A stretch of 64,000 nt of DNA, from positions 62,001 to 126,000 of the forward strand of contig JAZIHH010000020.1 of NCBI GenBank assembly GCA_036678685.1, read 5' to 3'. This document shows, one piece after another, positions 34,123 to 43,086 of the stretch (positions are counted from its first letter, which is position 1; every line of letters starts with the position of its first letter). This DNA comes from JAZIHH01 sp036678685 (GTDB lineage: Bacteria; Bacillota; UBA4882; UBA10575). The position numbers and the translations under genes are program-made. The notes beneath the pieces are model-generated. The model made no database searches and was not told the DNA's origin. It worked only from the letters and a program-made list of their open reading frames with translations.

Positions 34123-35370
34123 TTACCCGCGGGTGGGAGGCGTCAAGATCATTCCCGGCCAGTCGAGATCGGCGTCCACCAGGAACTCCACTGCCAGGCG
34201 GCAAAAAGTCTCTTCCCACCGGGCCTCCAACTCTTCCTCCCACAAGCGGGGAAATTTCCGGTAGACGGCATTGCCAAAGCCAAAGATATCTGCCTTCAGT
34301 TCCTGGGCGCGGGAAAGCGCACGCTTACAATCGCGCCGGATCGCTTCCGCAAACCGGTTCTCCAGGGACTGAACAAACTCCGGATCCAGCCGGGGAGTTA
34401 CCCCCGGGGGAGTGACCAGATCCTGTAACCGTCCCAAGGCTTTGAGCTCCACGGTGATCCGGATCTCTTCCCCGCTCCTTTTTGGTTCGATTTTTGACTG
34501 CATTTTTATAATTTCAATGCCGGCCAAACCGTCCTTTTCCGGCAGTTCTACGGTAATTACGCCTGTTTGCAAGGTATTTCGAATCCAGTTTTGCCCCCTG
34601 GTTTCATGACCGTCAAACCAGCCGACCAATTTTTCCCCGCGGAAGACGGCGGCGCCGATGATTTCCGCCGGCGGGCCCGGCGGGGACTGCCCGCTCTCTT
34701 CCTGTCCGCCCTGGCCTTGACTTTCCCCGTTTTTCTGGGAAAGTACTTTGAGCCGGGCCAGGATCATTTCCTCCCCGGGCCTGGTATATTCAATAATTTT
34801 CTCCAGCAACCGGGAGTCGGGGATGATTGACCGTTCGAGACTGGTAATGCGCAAAAGACGGTTGATTCCGGTTGAAGGCAAGAATTCCAGAGGAAACTCG
34901 GAACGCAGGAGTTCTTTTAGGTCCCCGTCCACTACCGCCGTCTGGATGTCCAAGCGCAGTTCGCGGTTTCTCATAAAAAATTCGAATACCGGCCAGACAC
35001 CGGCCCGGGCCAATTTTTCCGAGAAAAGCAGAATCTGGGTGTGGGAGAACTTGATCATCCGGGTGGTACGCTGGCTGAGATTTAAAACGGCTTCATACGG
35101 AGTATGGCCGCGGGCGCTATGAACCCAAAAGGGCAGTTTCGTTTGGCCCCCGCCCCCTCCTCCCCCGTCTTGCCCGCCGCCCTGAAAGATCGGGTTAGCC
35201 AGCATAATGGTGGCTTCATACATGTTCTCCTCATCCAGATCAAAGGCCAGGAGCAGAGCCCGGGCCGTCCATTCCGGCTCCCGGTTGTCCCAGCACCCGG
35301 CGGTAAAGAAGGAACAGAGGCAGAGAACGGCGGCCAGTTTTAGAAAAAAACGGCCGTACGGTCGCAACAT
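34123..35370 (-). CDS. spore germination receptor, C subunit (GerAC family lipoprotein)
   Basis: This is a lipoprotein of 415 residues. The signal ends in a lipobox (LCSFFTAGC, Cys near residue 26) followed by WDNREPEWTARALLLAFDLD, a hallmark of GerAC proteins. It sits on the outer face of the spore inner membrane and works with the A and B subunits in sensing germinants. A Gly-rich tract (GGGQDGGGGGGGQTK near residue 75) is unusual. It is the third gene of the A-B-C operon. Confidence 0.93.
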   Translation of the reverse strand: MLRPYGRFFLKLAAVLCLCSFFTAGCWDNREPEWTARALLLAFDLDEENMYEATIMLANPIFQGGGQDGGGGGGGQTKLPFWVHSARGHTPYEAVLNLSQRTTRMIKFSHTQILLFSEKLARAGVWPVFEFFMRNRELRLDIQTAVVDGDLKELLRSEFPLEFLPSTGINRLLRITSLERSIIPDSRLLEKIIEYTRPGEEMILARLKVLSQKNGESQGQGGQEESGQSPPGPPAEIIGAAVFRGEKLVGWFDGHETRGQNWIRNTLQTGVITVELPEKDGLAGIEIIKMQSKIEPKRSGEEIRITVELKALGRLQDLVTPPGVTPRLDPEFVQSLENRFAEAIRRDCKRALSRAQELKADIFGFGNAVYRKFPRLWEEELEARWEETFCRLAVEFLVDADLDWPGMILTPPTRG

Positions 35371-35395
35371 AAAGTCTCCCCCCGGTTACTACAGG

Positions 35396-36526
35396 TTATT
35401 CAGGCTCTCTTGGGCGTTTTTCGCGGTATTTTTCCCCTTCCCGGCCGGCCCGCCGGAGAAGATAGGCTACCCAAAGCAGGAGGTAGGGAAGGATAACAAC
35501 GCTCATGGAATAGGGGAAAAAGGATCTGGGCTCGAAGAACTTTTTCACTTCAAAAAGATTCTCATGGGTATGGATGGACAGGATCACCCAGATTACGGCC
35601 ATCGGACCGATGAGCGGCCGGTAGTCGTGAATCTTTACCATCTGGGAGAGGCCGCGGGCGCCGGCATACAAAAAGACGGCGATGTTGATAAAGACGCCGA
35701 AGCCCCAGGCGATGACCACCAGCGCCTCGATCCGTTCAAGATAATCGCTGATTTCGATCGCCCGGGTCATACTGAAAAAGGGAAAAAGGGCGCTGTTGCC
35801 CAGTTCCGGTCCGAGTACCCCGATGACCGCGACGGTGGTCAGAACCAGCACGATTCCGGAAAAGACGGCCGCCAAGAGGGCGTAGGCCACGCCTTTCCGC
35901 GGGGCGGTCAGCGCGGGGATGAGCAGGCCCAGGACCAGGTATTGACCGGCAAGACCGGCGGGGGTCAGGGCACTGGAGAGGACCGGCTTAAGGCCGCGGG
36001 CCAGAACCGGCTGGAGATTGACAGGATTAAAGGGTTTGATGGCCCCGAGCAAACTGGCGATGAGGAAGAAAACATAGAAAAAGATTAGGGCATCGGCGGT
36101 GCGGCCGATGGTTTCGATGCCCAGGACGGCGGCGACGGCGGCCAGCAGGACCATGGAGGAGACGAGAAAGATCAATGGCGTACGGTGGAGGAAGACGATA
36201 TTCAAGAGTTCGGCGTAGATCCGGACCTCCGTGGCGGCGATATTAAGGAAGTACCAGAGAAAGACCAGGCCAATCAGGGTGCCGCCGGTCTTGCCCAACA
36301 ACTCCCGGCTGTATTCCACCACGGTCTGTTCGGGAAATTTAATCCCCAGGCCGCCGACGAGCAAGATCATGAGTAAGACGGCGACCAGACTGAAGATGGC
36401 CGACAGCCAGGCGTCCTGGGCGGCGGTACCGGTGGTGAGCACCGGAAGGGTGGCAATGGTGACGGTGGAGCGGATTATAAAAAGGATAAAAGCCAGTTGA
36501 CGGTTATGGATTTTTTCGGTAGTCAT
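35396..36526 (-). CDS. spore germination receptor, B subunit (GerAB family)
   Basis: This integral membrane protein of 376 residues has about ten hydrophobic segments and belongs to the amino-acid permease-like GerAB family. It starts with the typical KIHNRQLAFILFIIRSTVTI, and TGTAAQDAWLSAIFSLVAVL lies in the first loop. In Bacillus this subunit binds the germinant amino acid. It overlaps the A-subunit gene by 23 bp, so translation is coupled. The germinant itself cannot be predicted. Confidence 0.94.
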   Translation of the reverse strand: MTTEKIHNRQLAFILFIIRSTVTIATLPVLTTGTAAQDAWLSAIFSLVAVLLMILLVGGLGIKFPEQTVVEYSRELLGKTGGTLIGLVFLWYFLNIAATEVRIYAELLNIVFLHRTPLIFLVSSMVLLAAVAAVLGIETIGRTADALIFFYVFFLIASLLGAIKPFNPVNLQPVLARGLKPVLSSALTPAGLAGQYLVLGLLIPALTAPRKGVAYALLAAVFSGIVLVLTTVAVIGVLGPELGNSALFPFFSMTRAIEISDYLERIEALVVIAWGFGVFINIAVFLYAGARGLSQMVKIHDYRPLIGPMAVIWVILSIHTHENLFEVKKFFEPRSFFPYSMSVVILPYLLLWVAYLLRRAGREGEKYREKRPREPE

Positions 36527-38192
36527 TTTTCCTTCCTTGGGATGATTTTTCTTTTTCTTCTTCTTCCAGCCCGGGTCGGGGCCTTTGCCCTAGGGGCTGG
36601 CGGACCGGTTCCCTGGCCCCCAGCAGCAAGGGCCGGGTATGCATCCGCCATTGCCAGATGCGAAGAAATAAGTCTTTAAAGTCCCGGAAGATCAGGGGGC
36701 TCAAAGGCGCCAGGTAGGGATAGCCGAAGGAACGGAGGCTGGAGGTGTGAATAAGTACCAGCAACGCCCCGAATTGGATCCCGAAAAGACCAAATACCCC
36801 GCCGAGCAGGATGAAAATAAACCGGAGGAGCCGGGCGGCAATGCCAAAAGAAAAATTGGGTACGGTAAAAGAGGCAATGGCCGTCAAGGCAACGATGATC
36901 ACCACCGGGGGGGAGACCAGTCCGGCCCGGATGGCCGCTTCCCCCAGGACCAGGGCGCCGACAATGCTGATGGTCGGACCGATGACCCGCGGCAGGCGGA
37001 TTCCGGCTTCACGTAAAAGCTCAAAGACCATTTCCATCAGGAAAGCCTCGGCGGCGACGGGTAAAGGCACCCCTTCCTTGGCGGCGATGATCCGCAACAG
37101 CAACTGGGCCGGGAGCAATTCATCATGGAAGGTGAGGATCCCCACATAGATGCCGGGCAGGAGGATGGAGGCGCCAAAGGCCAAATACCGGAGGATCCGG
37201 AGAAAAGTGCCGATATACATGGTTTCATAATAATCATCCGGGGCCTGGAGCAGCATGGAGAAATCCATCGGCGCCACCAGGACGAAGGGGGTATTTTCCG
37301 TTAAAATCGCCACCCGGCCTTCGAGGAGGCAGCCGGCCACCCGGTCCGGTCTCTCGGTCGGGAAGAGGAGGGGGAAGATGCTGAAGGGGTTGTCTTCGAT
37401 AAAATGCTCAATGTAACAGCTTCCCAAGATGGCATCGGTTTTAATGCGGCTTACCCGTTGCCGTACCTCCTGAACCAGTTCTTCACTGGCCAGACCTTTG
37501 ATGTACATGATCCCGGCTTTGGTCCGGCTCAGACTGCCCAGCGTAAATTCTTCCAGCCAAAGACTGGGAGTTTTAATACGCCGGCGGATGAGGGCGATGT
37601 TGGTATAGAAACTTTCAATAAAACCGTCCCGGGGACCGCGAATTGACATTTCCGCCGTGGGCTCCTGAATATCCCGGAACTTGTAGCCCCCGGTATCACA
37701 GGCCAGACCAACGGCGCTGCCCTCAAAAAGAAGGACCGAGTAGCCGTTGGTCATGGCATTCCAGAGTTCGTCGATAGTTGCAACTTCTTTCGTCTCCGCC
37801 GACGACAGGAGGCGCCTCCGGAATTCCTGCAGCAAGTTGGGACCGGCGCCCTTCCCCACCGGCGCCTCAAAGGACCCCAAGCCAAGCAGGCGCAGGATAC
37901 TTTCGACCATCACATTATCGGTAAACCCTTCCAGATGAAGAAGGGCCGTTTCCGCCTGTTCCCGGCCGCTCTTAAATTCCCGAACACTCAGATCGCCGGG
38001 GTTCCCAGTGATCTCCCGGATTATGTTTAAATTTTCCCGCAGGGATTTGGTTAAGGCCAGAGATTTAACGGCCGCCTCCCGTTCACTAATGTCCAAACGG
38101 CGGTCGGTAAAATCTTTCGCTCTATCCTTGGTTTTTTCTTTTTTTGCCGTCCGGCTCCTCTTACCATGCAGCAGGCTGCTGAGCCATTTCAC
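36504..38192 (-). CDS. spore germination receptor, A subunit (GerAA family)
   Basis: This 562-residue protein has a soluble N-terminal domain (about 1-300) and a membrane part with five or six segments. Conserved GerAA blocks are VSRIKTDAILGSCYIEHFIE, AGCLLEGRVAILTENTPFVL and the PRVIGPTISIVGALVLGEAA region. GerAA-type proteins assemble the receptor and are thought to form an ion channel. The ATG follows GGAGGTGA. A sigma-G-like promoter lies just upstream, in keeping with forespore expression. Operon order is A, B, C, small membrane protein. Confidence 0.95.
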   Translation of the reverse strand: MKWLSSLLHGKRSRTAKKEKTKDRAKDFTDRRLDISEREAAVKSLALTKSLRENLNIIREITGNPGDLSVREFKSGREQAETALLHLEGFTDNVMVESILRLLGLGSFEAPVGKGAGPNLLQEFRRRLLSSAETKEVATIDELWNAMTNGYSVLLFEGSAVGLACDTGGYKFRDIQEPTAEMSIRGPRDGFIESFYTNIALIRRRIKTPSLWLEEFTLGSLSRTKAGIMYIKGLASEELVQEVRQRVSRIKTDAILGSCYIEHFIEDNPFSIFPLLFPTERPDRVAGCLLEGRVAILTENTPFVLVAPMDFSMLLQAPDDYYETMYIGTFLRILRYLAFGASILLPGIYVGILTFHDELLPAQLLLRIIAAKEGVPLPVAAEAFLMEMVFELLREAGIRLPRVIGPTISIVGALVLGEAAIRAGLVSPPVVIIVALTAIASFTVPNFSFGIAARLLRFIFILLGGVFGLFGIQFGALLVLIHTSSLRSFGYPYLAPLSPLIFRDFKDLFLRIWQWRMHTRPLLLGAREPVRQPLGQRPRPGLEEEEKEKSSQGRKNDYRKNP

Positions 38193-38223
38193 CCAATCAC
38201 CTCCGGAGGTTTAAGGCCCTGGT

Positions 38224-38253
38224 TAATATTCCCCGTCCGCCCCGGGAATATGC
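38224..38253 (-). promoter_or_regulatory. sigma-G-like promoter of the germination operon
   Basis: On the minus strand GCATA (38253-38249), an 18-bp spacer and AATATTA (38230-38224). It matches the Bacillus sigma-G consensus GHATR-N18-CATWMTA at all but one position. It lies 32 bp before the A-subunit start, leaving a short leader with GGAGGTGA. Confidence 0.6.
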
Positions 38254-38404
38254 CTTGGGCCGTCACTTTCCCCGCTGCCCGCCGGGACTTTTTCTCCGGG
38301 AGGGACCGGTTTGGCGAAAATAACTTGACGTAAATAATTAAAGGATTTTTCCGGTGGATAGAGTAATCTAGAGAAAGAAAATTTGACGGTGGAGTGATCC
38401 AAAG

Positions 38405-39751
38405 ATGGCCATGAAGATATCCTTTGATTATTCTCCGGCGCTGGCTTTTTTAGAAGAGGAAGAATTGTTCCGCCTGGCGCCCGGCGTGAAGCTGGCCCAC
38501 CGGATGCTACACGAGAAATCCGGACCGGGAAATAATTACCTGGGTTGGCTGGAATGGCCCGAAAAATACGATGAACAGGAGTTTGCCCGGATCAAAGAGA
38601 CGGCGCTCCGGATCCGGCACCAGTCGGAGGTACTGGTGACGGTGGGAATCGGCGGGTCTTACCTGGGGATCAGGGCGGGGATGGAAATGCTGCGGCCGGC
38701 CGTTTTCGGGGAAAATGACGGTCAAGGGGTCCGGGTTCTTTACGCCGGCCATCATCTCAGCCCCGTTTATCTGGAGAAGCTCCTGGCTTATTTGCGGAAG
38801 AAAGAATTCTCCTTGAATGTCATCTCCAAATCGGGTACTACCACCGAGCCGGCGGTGGCTTTCCGGCTTTTAAAAAGGCTGGCGGAGGAGAAATACGGGA
38901 AAAAAGGGGCCAGAGAGAGAATTATCGTCACGACCGACCGGGAAAAGGGCGCCTTGCGGCAGATCGCGGAAGAGGAAGGATACGAAAGGTTCACGATTCC
39001 CGCTGATATCGGGGGACGGTATTCCGTGTTGACGCCCGTCGGCCTTCTACCTTTTGCCGCGGCGGGCATTGATATCGACGCCGTGATGGCGGGCGCGGCT
39101 GCCGCTTTTAACGATTATTCCTGTCCCGAGTTGGAAACTAACGAATGTTATCAGTATGCCGCCTTACGGCAAATTTTTTACAACCGGGGCAAGACAATCG
39201 AACTTTTGGTCAGCTATGAACCGTCCCTGTATTATCTGGCCGAGTGGTGGAAACAACTCTTCGGCGAGAGTGAAGGTAAAGACGGGAAAGGGCTTTTCCC
39301 CGCGTCCTGTGCTTTCACCACTGATCTGCACTCTTTAGGCCAGTACATCCAGGAGGGGAGAAGACTCTTTTTCGAAACTGTTCTCCGGGTGGAAAACCCC
39401 GGGGCCCGCCTGGAGATTCCATGGGAGGAAAGGGATCTGGACAACCTTAATTACATGGCCGGGCGGAGCCTGGAGTTTGTTAATGAACAAGCCCTGCGCG
39501 GAACGGTCCAGGCCCATGTGGACGGGGGCGTGCCCAACCTGCTTTTGAACATACCCGAACTCACCCCCTACTATTTCGGGTATCTGGTGTATTTCTTCGC
39601 CAAAGCCTGCGCGATGAGCGGCTATCTTTTAGGGGTCAACCCTTTCGACCAGCCGGGGGTGGAGGCTTACAAAAAGAATCTCTTCACCTTACTGGGGAAA
39701 CCCGGATACGAAAACCCGGGAGGAAGCCCGCCGGCCCGGATGGTAAAATAA
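38405..39751 (+). CDS. pgi: glucose-6-phosphate isomerase
   Basis: This enzyme interconverts glucose-6-phosphate and fructose-6-phosphate. It has 448 residues, the usual length for Firmicutes. Key blocks are [34 protein letters not shown] and the C-terminal [14 protein letters not shown] with catalytic Lys. The central signature [18 protein letters not shown] is present. The gene stands alone; the ATG has a weak GGTGGAG site. Confidence 0.97.
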   Translation: MAMKISFDYSPALAFLEEEELFRLAPGVKLAHRMLHEKSGPGNNYLGWLEWPEKYDEQEFARIKETALRIRHQSEVLVTVGIGGSYLGIRAGMEMLRPAVFGENDGQGVRVLYAGHHLSPVYLEKLLAYLRKKEFSLNVISKSGTTTEPAVAFRLLKRLAEEKYGKKGARERIIVTTDREKGALRQIAEEEGYERFTIPADIGGRYSVLTPVGLLPFAAAGIDIDAVMAGAAAAFNDYSCPELETNECYQYAALRQIFYNRGKTIELLVSYEPSLYYLAEWWKQLFGESEGKDGKGLFPASCAFTTDLHSLGQYIQEGRRLFFETVLRVENPGARLEIPWEERDLDNLNYMAGRSLEFVNEQALRGTVQAHVDGGVPNLLLNIPELTPYYFGYLVYFFAKACAMSGYLLGVNPFDQPGVEAYKKNLFTLLGKPGYENPGGSPPARMVK

Positions 39752-39940
39752 AGGGCTGAAGGGTATTCTACCATCAAAAAGGGTCCAAAAGGGGACCCCG
39801 GGGGAAGGGGCAGGAATGAAGCGTAGGCAAGGGGTGACCAAAAATGGCGACGGACAACAGAAGAAAGATCAACCGGGTTAAGCAGCAACTTTGACAAAAG
39901 GGGCAGATAAAAAAACCGCCGGTAAGAGGTGATAACAGGT

Positions 39941-40390
39941 ATGAACGACGAGACAACCCTGGTGATTTTAAAACCGGATGCCCTCCGCCGTAAATTGGCG
40001 GGAGAGATTATCTCCCGTTTTGAACGGCGCGGCCTGGACCTTGTCGCCGCCAAAATGATCCGTTTCACGGCGGAACTTTGCCGGGTCCACTACGCCCACC
40101 TGGCAAACGAGGATTTTTTCCCGCAGATTGTTGCGTATATGACCTCCGGTCCCAGCCTGGTCCTGCTCTTTAGGGGTCCGCGGGCGGTGGCCGTTGTCCG
40201 CCGGATGGTGGGGGCTACCGACCCCCTGGAAGCGGCGACCGGTACAATCCGGGGCGATCTGGCCCTTTCCTGCCGACAAAATCTGGTTCACGCCTCCGCC
40301 TCACCGGAAGAAGCGGCGGTGGAGACTGCCCGGTTTTTTACTTCCGGGGAAATAAACGGGGTCGAACTGGTACCGGCGGGCGGTTCTTGA
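39941..40390 (+). CDS. ndk: nucleoside diphosphate kinase
   Basis: This enzyme moves phosphate between nucleoside di- and triphosphates through a phospho-His. It has 149 residues. It starts TTLVILKPDALRRKLAGEII; the catalytic His lies in NLVHASASPEEA, slightly diverged from the usual NxxHGSDS. RRMVGATDPLEAATGTIRGD is standard. ATG at 39941 follows AGAGGTG; an in-frame GTG at 39929 is less well placed. Confidence 0.94.
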   Translation: MNDETTLVILKPDALRRKLAGEIISRFERRGLDLVAAKMIRFTAELCRVHYAHLANEDFFPQIVAYMTSGPSLVLLFRGPRAVAVVRRMVGATDPLEAATGTIRGDLALSCRQNLVHASASPEEAAVETARFFTSGEINGVELVPAGGS

Positions 40391-40469
40391 TCTAAAACCG
40401 GCAGGTACAAGCAGGATTGTTCTAAATTTCGGCGGTTCTGTACCGGACGGGGCAGGAAATTCCGGCCGG

Positions 40470-40493
40470 ACCCCCGAATTTAATTCCGGGGGT
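40470..40493 (+). promoter_or_regulatory. hairpin covering the ribosome site of the next gene
   Basis: ACCCCCG (40470-40476) pairs with CGGGGGT (40487-40493) around a 10-nt loop. The right arm is the only SD-like sequence for the gene starting at 40501, so the hairpin may hold translation down. The pairing is seen; the control is inferred. Confidence 0.45.
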
Positions 40494-40500
40494 GCTGAAA

Positions 40501-41019
40501 ATGGGGAGACAGTCTTTCTGGAAATATCTGCCGGTTTTTGCCTGTCCGGCCGGACTTTTTTTCTATCTTTTTTTTACCCGCGCTTTACCGCCAATCTACG
40601 GAATTTTTTTGCCCGGAACCGTTTATTTTCTGGTCCGGGACCGGCGGACCGGCGGCCGGCTTTTGACGTCGGGTATCTACAGCCTTTTTTTGATCCTCTT
40701 TTATCTGGCGGCCGGTTTTTTCCTTCCCGCCGGTTTGTACCGGGGGGTGGCCTTTTTTCTTTTGTTGGCCGGGTGCTGTTTTCTTCTTTATTTCTTTGTT
40801 TACCGGGAGAGGGGCGGGGGCCGTTCCTTGTTGTATTTTTCCTTTTTCAGCGCAGGTCTCGGTTTTTTTGGCCTGATTTTTTCCGGTAACGAAGGGGCGA
40901 AAATTTTTCCCGCCTATCTGTTGGCGCTCGGGTTGGGAATGGTCGTCAAAAGCCTGGTGACCTTTGTTGTCTCCAAACGACGCAAAGAATATAATTCACC
41001 GGGAGAATTATCCAGGTAG
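40501..41019 (+). CDS. hypothetical membrane protein
   Basis: This 172-residue protein is very rich in Phe, Leu and Gly, with about five hydrophobic segments separated by short basic loops (RDRRTGGR, YRERGGGR, KRRKEYN). It has no domain I recognise. It is unlike its neighbours ndk and mtnP. The start ATG follows a GGGGG SD that is locked in a hairpin. Function unknown. Confidence 0.6.
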   Translation: MGRQSFWKYLPVFACPAGLFFYLFFTRALPPIYGIFLPGTVYFLVRDRRTGGRLLTSGIYSLFLILFYLAAGFFLPAGLYRGVAFFLLLAGCCFLLYFFVYRERGGGRSLLYFSFFSAGLGFFGLIFSGNEGAKIFPAYLLALGLGMVVKSLVTFVVSKRRKEYNSPGELSR

Positions 41020-41125
41020 CCGCCGGCGGCCCGCACCGGCGGCGGCCGGAACGGGTTGAAGATTGGGTGGAACCCTGGAAATTACCGGTGAAGACGGGAA
41101 AATACGCAGACAGGAGGAGAAAAAC

Positions 41126-41941
41126 GTGAAAGTGGGAATAATTGGCGGCACCGGGGTCTATGATCCCTATATGATAACAAATGCCGTAGAAACAAGGGTG
41201 GAAACCCCTTACGGAATGATTACGCCCATGACCGGCGAAATCGAAGGACGCACAGTCGTTTTTCTTCCCCGGCACGGTCCCGGACATTCCATGCCTCCTC
41301 ACCGTATCAATTATCAGGCCAACATCTGGGGATTACGGGCGCTGGGGGTCAAAAGGATCCTTGCCACCGCGGCCGTCGGCAGTCTGAATCCGGCCATGGC
41401 CCCGGGGGATTTGGTGCTGATCGACCAGTTTATCGATTTTACCAAAAACCGCCGGCACACCTTTTTTGAGGGGGGCCAGACCGGCGTGGTCCATGTGGAC
41501 TGCACGGAGCCGTATTGTCCGGAATTACGTAAAACGCTGGAGGCGGTGGCCGGGGAACTTAATCTTTCCCTTCATGAGAAGGGGGTTTATGTTTGTACCG
41601 AAGGGCCCCGGTTCGAAACCCCCGCGGAGATCACCATATTTCAACGCCTCGGCGGCGACCTGGTGGGAATGACCGGCGTGCCCGAGGCGACGCTGGCGCG
41701 GGAGGCCGGGATCTGTTACGCCACGCTGGCCATGGTGACCAATTTTGCCGCCGGGCTGGCCGGCAAACCTCTTACCCATGAAGAGGTCTTGGCGGTAATG
41801 GCGGAACAGACGGATACCCTCCGCAAGTTGCTGGCGAAAACGGTGACGCGGATTCCGGAGACCCGGAGTTGTTCTTGTTGCCGGGCCGGGCAAAGTTTTG
41901 AAGAAATTTTTGGTCAAGAGATCGCTGATTACTGCCTTTAA
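41126..41941 (+). CDS. mtnP: S-methyl-5'-thioinosine/thioadenosine phosphorylase
   Basis: This 271-residue enzyme of the MTA phosphorylase/PNP family cleaves a methylthio-nucleoside with phosphate to methylthioribose-1-phosphate and a free base. Family blocks are GIIGGTGVYDP, FLPRHGPGH and MTGVPEATLAREAGI. Residues 205-208 read TNFA. Human MTA phosphorylase has TDYD here, and its two Asp residues bind the adenine amino group. Asn and Ala at these places are known from methylthioinosine phosphorylase, so a 6-oxopurine is the likely base. GTG at 41126 follows AGGAGGAG. A deaminase in the same operon would supply methylthioinosine. Confidence 0.88.
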   Translation: MKVGIIGGTGVYDPYMITNAVETRVETPYGMITPMTGEIEGRTVVFLPRHGPGHSMPPHRINYQANIWGLRALGVKRILATAAVGSLNPAMAPGDLVLIDQFIDFTKNRRHTFFEGGQTGVVHVDCTEPYCPELRKTLEAVAGELNLSLHEKGVYVCTEGPRFETPAEITIFQRLGGDLVGMTGVPEATLAREAGICYATLAMVTNFAAGLAGKPLTHEEVLAVMAEQTDTLRKLLAKTVTRIPETRSCSCCRAGQSFEEIFGQEIADYCL

Positions 41942-41985
41942 ACCGGTTGACCCGGGAAAATAGTAAACAACGGCGGGGGATGTTG

Positions 41986-43086
41986 ATGGATACCGACATG
42001 ATCCGTGCCTTACGTTGGGAAAACGGGGTTTTGGTCCTGCTTGACCAGACGAAACTGCCGGTGGAAGAGACTTACCTTGTCTGCCGTGACTACCGGGCGG
42101 TGGCGGAAGCCATCCGGCGGCTTGCGGTGCGGGGGGCGCCCGCCATCGGAGTGGCGGCGGCCTTCGGCGCGGTATTGGGAGCGCGGGAAATCGTTGACCG
42201 CGGCGGAGACCTTCAGCAGGAATTACCTGCGGTCTTTGCCCGGTTACGGGCGACCAGGCCCACGGCGGTCAACCTTTTTTGGGCCCTGGCGCAAATGGAA
42301 CGGGTGGCGCGCAGGTACGAAAAGGGAGATGCCCGGGCTTTGGTTGCCGCCATGGAAGAAGAAGCCCTCCGGCTTTACAGGGAAGATGAGGAGAGTAACC
42401 GGCGGCTGGGCGAATACGGCGCCGCCTTGCTTTCCGACGGGATGAGTGTTCTGACCATCTGTAACGCCGGATCCCTGGCTACGGTGGCTTACGGTACCGC
42501 GCTGGCGATGATCCGCCGGGCGGTGGTCGGGGGAAAAAAAATTTCCGTGGTGGCCTGTGAAACCCGCCCGCTGCTCCAGGGAGCCAGGTTGACCACGTGG
42601 GAAATGGTGCGGGAAAAGATCCCCGTTACTTTGATCACGGACAATGCCGCCGGCTATGTTATGCAAAAGGGGTTGGTGCAGGCGGTAATCACCGGCGCTG
42701 ACCGTATTGCGGCCAACGGCGACGTGGTTAATAAAATAGGCACTTATCCTCTGGCGGTCCTGGCCCGCGAACACGGTTTGCCTTTTTATGTCGCGGCTCC
42801 TCTTTCCACAGTGGATACGGCGGTGCCTGACGGCTCCCGGATTCCCATCGAGGAGCGGGCGGAAGACGAAGTCACCTGCTGGCAGGGTCAGCGGCTGGTC
42901 CCCGCCGGGGCCGGTGTTTTGAATCCCGCTTTTGATCTTACTCCCGCCCGGTTCGTAACGGCGATCATTACCGACCGGGGAATTGTGCGGAACGGGGAGT
43001 GGGAAAAACTTAAGGAACTTAAGATGGCAGCAGACACGGCGAAGGAGGAGGGAGACCGGGTAAATGGTGGAATACAGAATTCGTGA
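41986..43086 (+). CDS. mtnA: S-methyl-5-thioribose-1-phosphate isomerase
   Basis: MtnA converts methylthioribose-1-phosphate to the ribulose form in methionine salvage. It has 366 residues of the eIF2B-related fold. Signature blocks are LAVRGAPAIGVAAAFG, LTICNAGSLATVAYGTAL with the catalytic Cys, VVACETRPLLQGARLT and the catalytic Asp region ITGADRIAANGDVVNKIGTY. ATG at 41986 follows GGGGGA. It uses the product of the phosphorylase gene directly upstream. Later salvage genes are not in the window. Confidence 0.96.
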   Translation: MDTDMIRALRWENGVLVLLDQTKLPVEETYLVCRDYRAVAEAIRRLAVRGAPAIGVAAAFGAVLGAREIVDRGGDLQQELPAVFARLRATRPTAVNLFWALAQMERVARRYEKGDARALVAAMEEEALRLYREDEESNRRLGEYGAALLSDGMSVLTICNAGSLATVAYGTALAMIRRAVVGGKKISVVACETRPLLQGARLTTWEMVREKIPVTLITDNAAGYVMQKGLVQAVITGADRIAANGDVVNKIGTYPLAVLAREHGLPFYVAAPLSTVDTAVPDGSRIPIEERAEDEVTCWQGQRLVPAGAGVLNPAFDLTPARFVTAIITDRGIVRNGEWEKLKELKMAADTAKEEGDRVNGGIQNS

